A stretch of DNA of 7,766 nucleotides from an uncultured Romboutsia sp. Its GTDB lineage: Bacteria > Bacillota > Clostridia > Peptostreptococcales > Peptostreptococcaceae. The notes beneath the pieces were generated by a model, which was given only the letters and a program-made list of their open reading frames with translations, searched no databases and had not been told where the DNA came from. Positions 1 through 5,457 of the stretch are shown piece by piece (positions within the stretch are counted from its first letter, which is position 1; every line of letters starts with the position of its first letter). Location of the stretch: NCBI GenBank assembly GCA_937907205.1, contig CALESE010000040.1:1-7766 (forward strand), read 5' to 3'. The position numbers were made by a program, and so were the translations under genes.

Positions 1-2332
1 TATCCATTGAAACTTCTTTTGTATTAAATCTATCTAATTTTAAGCTTTGTAATAACATTAATGATTGATAACCATCACAACTAACACCTGCTATATTCCA
101 ACCTAAATCATATTTTAAATAATGTATAAAGTCTTTAACTTTAATCATACTTAGTTCATCATTTGCAGGACATTGTATACCTACTGAAAATACATGTCTA
201 AATACTATTTCTTTCAAAAGAGTTTGTTCTCCTGTATTATCATATCTTTCTTGATTTTTATAACCTAAAACAGCTACAGCACTTATTCCTGTCATATCTC
301 CAGATTTCGATAAGTCACAATGTATAAATATTTTTTTACTATATAATAATTCAGGTACTAATTCAGGATAAAAGAAATCACTTATTTGTAATTTATCATT
401 TAAACCAGTCTTAATTATTTCATCTTTGAAAGGATTTTTTATATCGCCAATACAGGGTTCTACTATCTTAAATGGAATATATTTATAACTTGATTGTACT
501 GCTATACCACAAGTATCTATTAAAGTTCTATTAAGATCCATTTCAAAACGATGTAATGTTTCTAAAGGAACATCTATAACTTGATAACCTTTCATTTCGG
601 CTTCTTTTACTTGTTCATCAGTAACTTGAGTACCCATAATATAACTAGATAATAATTCATTACCAACAGCAAGTTTAAACCATTTTCCTGAGAATTTAGA
701 CGCAGGTAATACTTCCCATTGTTTATATCTTGATACATGCATTCCAGGTTGACCTTCATTATCTCTTATAAATGATTCTAAAACAGCATTAGTTGATTTA
801 GCTGAAGAAATAAGATACATTCTACCTTGAATTTTACCTCCCTTAGAAAAACGAGAAGATAAACGCAAATATAACTGATTATATATAGCCATCATTCCTG
901 CTTGCAAATAATCAACATTATCATTATCACCAAAAGACATCTCATCTATTGCAACAAACATAACAGCTACAGATAAAGCATGTTCTTCTGTAGAACCTAT
1001 TCCAAGTTTTATATCTTTATTAGGCTGATAAACTAAATTTGTTCTACCAGTTACTGTTCCTCTTTCCATAAACCAAGGACTCATTTGTAAAGCCTTTTGA
1101 AATTTACCCCACATAGTCTTTTCAGCTAATTTTAAGTTCAAATTGAAAAATAGTATCCAAATAGTTTCATTAGCCCCTAAGTAAAATCTATTAGGATTTT
1201 TTAAACACATTAATTTATATAATTCATAACATAAAGAATATGTAGATACAGTTGAATTATGAGTTACTGTTAGATTATCCATTAAATATGTATGATCCTC
1301 ACTTTTAACTACTATACACTGGCATTCTTCTTCTCCAATATATTCAATTTTATCAATTCTTCTAATTGCTTTATTTTGAGGCTCAATATATTTCGATTTA
1401 TGTTTTTTAGATGTAAAAGGTAATAAATCATTTGCAAATTTTATAATATGTTGATAAGTATTATTACATTCAATATATTCATTTGATCCTTTTTTGCAGT
1501 ATTTACTTTTCTTTATAACTACAGTATCTGTTCCTCCTAAAGATCTGACTAAAAAGGCAAAATCTTCTGAAAGTTGAGGACTAGAAGTATTAAATATTAA
1601 AACAGATCTAGCTTTTCCATTATTACATACCCAACCATTAGTATCAAATAATCCCTGTAATAGTTTAATTCTATTTTCAACAGTTGTATATAAATATTCT
1701 TTGGGTATATGCTTTTCTATTGATTTACATAATAATCCTTTTTCTTTTAAATAATCTTTTAAAGGATTAATACTACCTTTATTTCCATTATATCCAAATT
1801 TACCGTTAGCTCTTATTCCATAACTATAATGTGCTATATGTTTAAAATTATAACCCATATTATTAATGATATTTTTTATTTTATTTTTTATATCTTCTTC
1901 CAGAACGCATATAGATATTTGATCATGCTGTAAGCAACCATCACCTAATAAACAACCCAGTAAATAAGGATCTAATTCTACAGGCGAATCCCAGCAATCT
2001 ATTATAGGTAAAGGTATTCTATATTTATAACCTTTTTGCATTTTTTCTTTTAATTGTAATGTATTTAAAACTAAATCTCGTTTAGATTTTCCAACACCGT
2101 ATTCCATAACTTGCCATAAATGATTATCAGCACATTCAACACTTGTTCTATCTGAAAAAGTTATTTTATATACAGGTAATTTTCCTTGAGGATAAATATG
2201 AGTTACTTCAGTTTCTTTTCCTTTACCATTTATAACTTTAGTTCCTATTTTTACATCTTTCATTTTTATATAACCATTTTTTGTAAAAACAAGTGACCTT
2301 ATAGGGCTTGCTTTACCTGTTCCTGTCGACCC
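1..2332 (-). CDS. terL: Phage terminase large subunit, P-loop onward: intein-interrupted, 3' end outside window
   Basis: This is the ATPase and nuclease part of the DNA-packaging motor. It is an open frame from 2332 to the left edge without a stop and without its own credible start; it continues the gene that begins at 2615 after a +1 shift. Seen: Walker A GSTGTGK at 2312-2332, then a 352-residue intein (1256-2311), then the C-extein from 1255, which starts STVSTYSLCYELYKL and so completes GSTGTGKS. Walker B is VAVMFVAIDEM with Asp-Glu at 941-946. RuvC-like nuclease motifs follow: FIHCDLSKSGDMTG (Asp at 314-316) and GVSCDGYQSLMLLQSL (Asp at 74-76). The last nuclease acidic residue and the C-terminus lie beyond the window. 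Known for the family: TerL translocates and cuts concatemeric DNA at the portal. Without protein splicing the P-loop is split and the ATPase should be inactive. An ATG in this frame lies upstream (about 2379) but lacks a ribosome site, so internal initiation is less likely than frameshifting. Confidence 0.93.
1256..2311 (-). mobile_element. Class 3 intein with LAGLIDADG endonuclease, inserted in the TerL P-loop
   Basis: 352 residues lie between Lys of GSTGTGK and the +1 Ser. Block A is ASPIRSLVFT, aligning with the usual CLxGDTxVxT but with Ala at position 1. Block B is SVECADNHLWQV, with His64 and Trp66 (2114-2116). The C-terminal blocks are CQCIVVKSEDHTYL and DNLTVTHN, giving Cys332 at block F position 4 (1316-1318), Thr350 and the terminal His351-Asn352. 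Non-nucleophilic residue 1 plus the Trp/Cys/Thr triad defines class 3 inteins, which splice through the block F Cys and are often phage-borne (established knowledge). The two LAGLIDADG motifs are LLGCLLGDG (residues 117-125, Asp124) and LLQGLFDTNG (217-226, Asn225 where Asp is expected). Splicing would restore GSTGTGKS exactly. The endonuclease may be weakened or dead because of Asn225. Confidence 0.92.
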
Positions 2333-2615
2333 GAGTAATTGCCCATTGGTCGACAAAATTAGTAGGATCATGCACATAAGCTAATTCTTTTTTCCATGTA
2401 TCATAAATATCTCTACCATAATTTGTGTACTTTCCCAAATATTGTTCATCACATAAAAAAGTAGTTAAATCAACTGGTATTTCTTCATAATCTTCATAAT
2501 AAATATCTTCTAATTCTTTAGATTTACCACTATCAGCAATCTGTGCTAATATAGTTTTAACTACTTCCATTTCTTCATTATTTAGTTTATTTAATATTTG
2601 TAAATTATTTTCCAT
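2313..2615 (-). CDS. terL: Terminase large subunit, N-terminal fragment before a +1 frameshift
   Basis: These 100 codons start at ATG 2615 behind GGAGGA (2625-2630, 9-base spacing), which fixes the start. The segment YYEDYEEIPVDLTTFLCDEQ and the following YLGKYTNYGRDIYDTWKKEL look like the N-terminal region that precedes the ATPase in large-phage terminases (Asp/Glu-rich linker, then a 'TFxxDxxYLG...iYxxWkkxL' pattern). In this frame the protein would end RVDRNR and stop at 2313-2315. If one base (C at 2333) is skipped after Ala-Ile-Thr, the reading becomes WAIT-GSTGTGK and runs directly into Walker A. Residues 1-94 therefore belong to TerL and the last six are an out-of-frame tail. A short stand-alone product of 100 residues has no ATPase site; whether it has any role is unknown. 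The upstream neighbour is the nuclease-methyltransferase gene, 66 bases away and closed off by a terminator. Confidence 0.85.
   Translation of the reverse strand: MENNLQILNKLNNEEMEVVKTILAQIADSGKSKELEDIYYEDYEEIPVDLTTFLCDEQYLGKYTNYGRDIYDTWKKELAYVHDPTNFVDQWAITRVDRNR
2321..2358. repeat. Inverted repeat with GTCGAC arms flanking the frameshift site
   Basis: TGTCGACC (2324-2331) and GGTCGACA (2348-2355) are perfect 8-base complements around a 16-base spacer. With G-U pairs the RNA stem could extend to 11 pairs (2321-2331 with 2348-2358). The frameshift codon sits at the 3' edge of the loop and Walker A overlaps the 3' arm. Two copies of the GC-rich palindrome GTCGAC so close together stand out in this A+T-rich DNA. 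Both arms lie inside coding sequence, so part of the pattern may be chance. It could be an RNA hairpin, a binding or cleavage site, or a trace of converted foreign sequence. Confidence 0.5.
2330..2336 (-). other. +1 frameshift site ACT-C-GGG in terL
   Basis: Reading ACT CGG GTC keeps the zero frame and reaches TAA 18 bases on. Skipping the C at 2333 gives ACT GGG TCG, that is Thr-Gly-Ser, the exact entry to Walker A. CGG is the only in-frame CGG I found in the window, so it is probably a slow codon here. The layout (P-site codon, one skipped base, next codon in the +1 frame) resembles the Ty3 type of +1 frameshift. I see no upstream Shine-Dalgarno-like stimulator, and the zero-frame stop is not at the shift codon, so a real mutation or a sequencing error remains possible. 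The frame break itself is certain from the sequence given; its biological meaning is inference. Confidence 0.7.
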
Positions 2616-2661
2616 TGTAATTTTTCCTCCAAGATATCTTCTTATTAATATTTTACATAAT

Positions 2662-2690
2662 AAAAAAGATAGTTGTATTGACTATCTTTT
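2662..2690 (-). terminator. Rho-independent terminator overlapping the stop of the nuclease-methyltransferase gene
   Basis: On the minus strand AAAAGATAGT (2681-2690) pairs with ACTATCTTTT (2664-2673) over a 7-base loop, CAATACA, and the T tract continues to 2662. The TAG stop (2682-2684) is inside the 5' arm of the stem. The stem is A+T-rich, so its strength is uncertain, but position and T tract fit termination just before terL. The plus strand is also T-rich after the hairpin, so it could act in both directions. Confidence 0.65.
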
Positions 2691-4652
2691 ATTTTTAATT
2701 AATAGAACATATTCCTTATTTGTACCTAGATGTGATTTATTAATTTTTTCTTCAACTATATATTTTTCAAATCCAGGATCTACTACTTTACATACCATTA
2801 AATATTCTTTAGCATTTGGAATATTATTCATTACAATTTGTAACCATTCACATTGAGTTGTTTTTAGATCTTGTCCTTTGAAATATATTTCAAAATCTGT
2901 ATAAGGTGGACATATAAATACAGAACATTCCTCTCTAATTGTTTTTATATCATTAGCATCTCCATAATCTATTCCATAACCTGAAATAAATGTTCTTCCT
3001 TTTTCTTGATGCCACTGCACTAATTCTTTATTTAAATCCCAACCATAATATTTTATTTTTAATTCTTTACAAGCATCACATCTAGTTCCCCATCCAGCAA
3101 AAGGATCTAATATAATATTACTAGTAATATATTTTTGAATTAATTCTTTAGCATAATTTTTATCAAACCAGCTAGGTTGTTTGCAATTTCTAGTTACATT
3201 CATTGCAGTTAAGATTTGATTATTATTAATAAATCCTCCTGTATAATTAATTCTATTTAGAATCATCTTCCATCTTAATTGTTCATCTTGCCAAGCTTCT
3301 GAAACAGATCTTTTACCATCAACTCTAACATCATAAAAACATTTAGGTCTGTCTTCTTTGTAAGGTATAGATGGATTTTTAAATAAATCTATATCTACTC
3401 CAATAAGTGGATCTGGACACTTATCGAGATATTTTAAACCATTTGATTCTTTGCTATTAGGTTTAGGTATTATTTCTGCACCTAATTTGTCAGTTATTAA
3501 TATGACATGATTTTGTTTATATATTTCTAATTTCTTTTCAATAGGAATGGGTTGTTTGCCAAATAAATCTTTTAGTAAATGACCTCCTTTACATTCAAAT
3601 AAAATATCATTAATTTTAAAATCTATAAATGTAATATGCAATTTTCCATTATATTCAAATTCAATTGGTATTTGTGTTTGTAAAGGAATGTGATTTCTTT
3701 GGCAAAATTCATAAACTATTACTTCATATTTACTATCAAATATTTTATTATCATTAGAAATAGCTCTTCTAAATGTTTTATTTTTATGTTTTGTATTTCT
3801 ATCTTTTATTATTTTTTGTCTTCTTTTTTCTGAAGATAGATTTTGTTGAATATTACTTAGTTTTTTATTAATTTCTCGTCTTTTCTCTCTATCATAATTA
3901 TCCCAAGTATTTTTAACCGAATTTGAAATTTTATTATTTATTAATTGTTTCTCTAACATTGATTTTTTATTCATTGTATTTAATCTATTTTGTATAATTC
4001 TCTCAGTATCTTCTTTATTTCTATTTTTCCATACTTCTTTATTTGATTGGGACATTTTATGTTTTATATGTTTTAGTTTTTCTGCATCATAATTTTTATA
4101 TCTATTTTTTGCTATATTACTTTTACATTCTTTTTTTAAAGTTTCATTTCTTATAAAATTAAATTTCTTAATTCTACTTCTTACTTTATCTGTAGATATG
4201 TTTAAACTTTTAGCAATTTCAGGTATCGAAATAGCAGTATTTTCATATAAATGTTTAATAGATTGAACATCTATATCATTTATCTTTATAGTTTCATTAT
4301 ATTTACTTAAATTCTTTTTATATTGATTAATATATTTATTTTGTTTAATCCAATTATATTTATCTTTCCATGTTTGTATGGTATTTCTAGATATATTTAT
4401 TTTTTCACTTATTTCTTTTAAATTCAATTCTGTGTTTTCATATAAATATTTTGCTTTATTTACTTCTTTCTCATTAAATATTCTATTATCTCTTTTTAAC
4501 TTAGGTTTTTCACTAATCCAATTATATTTATTCTTCCATGTACTAACTGTATCATAAGGTACATTATATTTTTCAGATAAAAATTTTAAAGATGCATTTG
4601 TATTTATATATTCTTGTTTTATAATTTCTTTAATTGTATCATACTTACTCAT
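2682..4652 (-). CDS. Fusion protein: HTH repeats, PD-(D/E)XK nuclease and DNA methyltransferase
   Basis: 656 residues; ATG 4652 has GAGGTG 7 bases upstream (4660-4665). Domains seen in order: three helix-turn-helix units ending TWKNKYNWI (38-46), TWKDKYNWI (94-102) and KKFNFI (162-167); a Lys/Arg-rich helical stretch (about 190-290) with repeated S-x(3)-K-x-x-W patterns like NUMOD3 modules of homing endonucleases; a nuclease-like region (about 295-400) with FDSKYE (Glu310), FIDF (Asp344) and FECKGG (Glu353, Lys355), matching PD-(D/E)XK; then a methyltransferase (about 436-656) with ILDPFAGWGTR (513-524) as motif I and CPPYTDFE (581-588) as motif IV. Motif I before IV, with Pro-Pro-Tyr, suggests an amino-methyltransferase acting on adenine N6 or cytosine N4. 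Inference: it binds a long DNA target, cuts it, and methylates the same or nearby DNA for protection. It has its own candidate promoter and terminator between tail tube and terL. It could instead be a type IIG-like restriction-modification enzyme. No characterised homologue is recognised. Confidence 0.8.
   Translation of the reverse strand: MSKYDTIKEIIKQEYINTNASLKFLSEKYNVPYDTVSTWKNKYNWISEKPKLKRDNRIFNEKEVNKAKYLYENTELNLKEISEKINISRNTIQTWKDKYNWIKQNKYINQYKKNLSKYNETIKINDIDVQSIKHLYENTAISIPEIAKSLNISTDKVRSRIKKFNFIRNETLKKECKSNIAKNRYKNYDAEKLKHIKHKMSQSNKEVWKNRNKEDTERIIQNRLNTMNKKSMLEKQLINNKISNSVKNTWDNYDREKRREINKKLSNIQQNLSSEKRRQKIIKDRNTKHKNKTFRRAISNDNKIFDSKYEVIVYEFCQRNHIPLQTQIPIEFEYNGKLHITFIDFKINDILFECKGGHLLKDLFGKQPIPIEKKLEIYKQNHVILITDKLGAEIIPKPNSKESNGLKYLDKCPDPLIGVDIDLFKNPSIPYKEDRPKCFYDVRVDGKRSVSEAWQDEQLRWKMILNRINYTGGFINNNQILTAMNVTRNCKQPSWFDKNYAKELIQKYITSNIILDPFAGWGTRCDACKELKIKYYGWDLNKELVQWHQEKGRTFISGYGIDYGDANDIKTIREECSVFICPPYTDFEIYFKGQDLKTTQCEWLQIVMNNIPNAKEYLMVCKVVDPGFEKYIVEEKINKSHLGTNKEYVLLIKNKR
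4346..4541 (-). repeat. Near-identical 28-base direct repeats encoding the first two HTH units
   Basis: The stretches 4346-4373 and 4514-4541 match at 26 of 28 positions, including two adjacent swapped bases, and are 168 bases (exactly 56 codons) apart. They encode TWKDKYNWI and TWKNKYNWI with flanks. Such close match at DNA level, including silent positions, points to recent in-frame duplication of an HTH unit. A shorter shared stretch (ttttcatataaat, near 4237 and 4437) links units two and three, which have diverged more. Confidence 0.75.
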
Positions 4653-4671
4653 TCCAATTCACCTCATATAT

Positions 4672-4700
4672 ATTATATCATAAAAACAAGAAAAAATCAA
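4672..4700 (-). promoter_or_regulatory. Candidate sigma70-type promoter for the nuclease-methyltransferase gene
   Basis: Minus strand TTGATT (4695-4700), a 17-base spacer, then TATAAT (4672-4677). Transcription would begin near 4665, almost at the GAGGTG ribosome site, giving a very short leader. The -35 box overlaps the T tract of the upstream terminator. Such boxes arise easily in A+T-rich DNA, but exact spacing and position support it. Confidence 0.5.
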
Positions 4701-4722
4701 GAGGAGTTTTTAAACTCCTCTT
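4685..4722 (-). terminator. Rho-independent terminator after the tail tube gene
   Basis: On the minus strand AAGAGGAGTTT and AAACTCCTCTT (4699-4722) form a stem of about 10-11 pairs with a tiny A-rich loop, followed by GA and six Ts (4691-4696) and a further T run (4682-4686). It begins 15 bases after the tail tube stop and closes the acidic protein-sheath-tube operon. Confidence 0.85.
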
Positions 4723-4737
4723 TAATAAATTATATAA

Positions 4738-5457
4738 TTAATTTGTTAATGGTTTTGATTGTGTTCCTATATAGTTAGGATTTGTATGTGTTGTGTAAGC
4801 TGATTGATCATCTCCAACATACCAAGAACTGAAATCAGGTTTAGCATAAGGTACTGGTTTATCATAGTAAATTGTAGTACTAAATTGTCGCAATTCAGGG
4901 TTCTGTCTACTATATTGTCCTTGATTGTATTCATTAATCCAGCAACCTAATAACCACCAACTTATTTGTCTTGTTCCGTTAGGAGCCCATTTATATAAAA
5001 TACCATCATTAGAATAATATTCTTTGAATCCTATTTTATCATTTTCAATATTATGTGCCATTGCATACCAAGCAAGTAATATATATTCAGTTTTCATACC
5101 AATATAATCTGTAAATGATATAGGTGAGTTACCAACTGATGGAACTCCTGCATAATTAACTTGACCATTACCTGTTCTAATACTAATTGGTTCTATTGAC
5201 ATTTGAGGACCTGTATAATCTCTTAAAGATAAAGCTAAAGCTTCACTAGCTTCATCAGCAGTTGCTACTAACTTTCCATCCATTCCATATAAATCTCTAG
5301 CGAATTTAATTTTTAAAATAAAATCTGAAGTTCTACCAGGTTCAAAATCTGCTTTATGATTTAATATATAAGTAGTACCTAAATATTTATTCATACCATT
5401 TTGTAATTGACCTGCATTATCATAAGATAAGTCAGAATCTGTAAAAATACCTGCCAT
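4738..5457 (-). CDS. Tail tube protein (contractile-tail phage)
   Basis: 239 residues that likely polymerise into the inner tail tube through which DNA is ejected. Identification rests on position directly after the sheath, as in gp18-gp19 of T4, on size, and on a tube-like pattern: a central GNGQVNYAGVPSVG followed by ISFTDYIGMKTEYILLAWY (117-135), a later KEYYSNDGILYKWAPNGTRQ, then ISWWLLGCWINEYNQG, and a final strand region RQFSTTIYYDKPVPY. These resemble the beta-rich tube fold of myovirus gp19-like proteins ('tDY...W...Y...GcW...yD'). The ATG overlaps the sheath TAA by one base (TAATG), and AGGAGGTG (5465-5472) inside the end of the sheath gene gives 7-base spacing, so translation is probably coupled. 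No signal peptide or membrane segment is apparent. A different baseplate or tail protein is possible but less likely. Confidence 0.75.
   Translation of the reverse strand: MAGIFTDSDLSYDNAGQLQNGMNKYLGTTYILNHKADFEPGRTSDFILKIKFARDLYGMDGKLVATADEASEALALSLRDYTGPQMSIEPISIRTGNGQVNYAGVPSVGNSPISFTDYIGMKTEYILLAWYAMAHNIENDKIGFKEYYSNDGILYKWAPNGTRQISWWLLGCWINEYNQGQYSRQNPELRQFSTTIYYDKPVPYAKPDFSSWYVGDDQSAYTTHTNPNYIGTQSKPLTN

Noticed and set aside
1256..2311. A group I or group II intron with a homing endonuclease gene instead of an intein
   Set aside because: The frame is continuous through both junctions and the ends carry protein-splicing blocks A, B, F and G with terminal His-Asn; no RNA-intron structure is needed.
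2325..2354. Cloning artefact suggested by two GTCGAC (SalI) sites
   Set aside because: Both copies encode residues that fit the terminase in frame or just after the shift, and no vector-like sequence is seen nearby.
2313..2615. A separate small hypothetical gene of 100 residues
   Set aside because: Its sequence runs into Walker A after a one-base shift and resembles the terminase N-terminus, so it is better treated as part of terL.
2631..2660. A promoter for terL just upstream of its ribosome site (TAAAAT-like box)
   Set aside because: No convincing -35 partner at proper spacing; such boxes are frequent in A+T-rich DNA.
2613..2684. The reading frame after the TAG of the 656-residue gene stays open and in frame into the terL ATG, suggesting TAG readthrough or an altered code
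   Set aside because: Only 23 codons are involved, the terminator and GGAGG ribosome site lie between, and no other in-frame TAG occurs in the window's genes; most likely chance.
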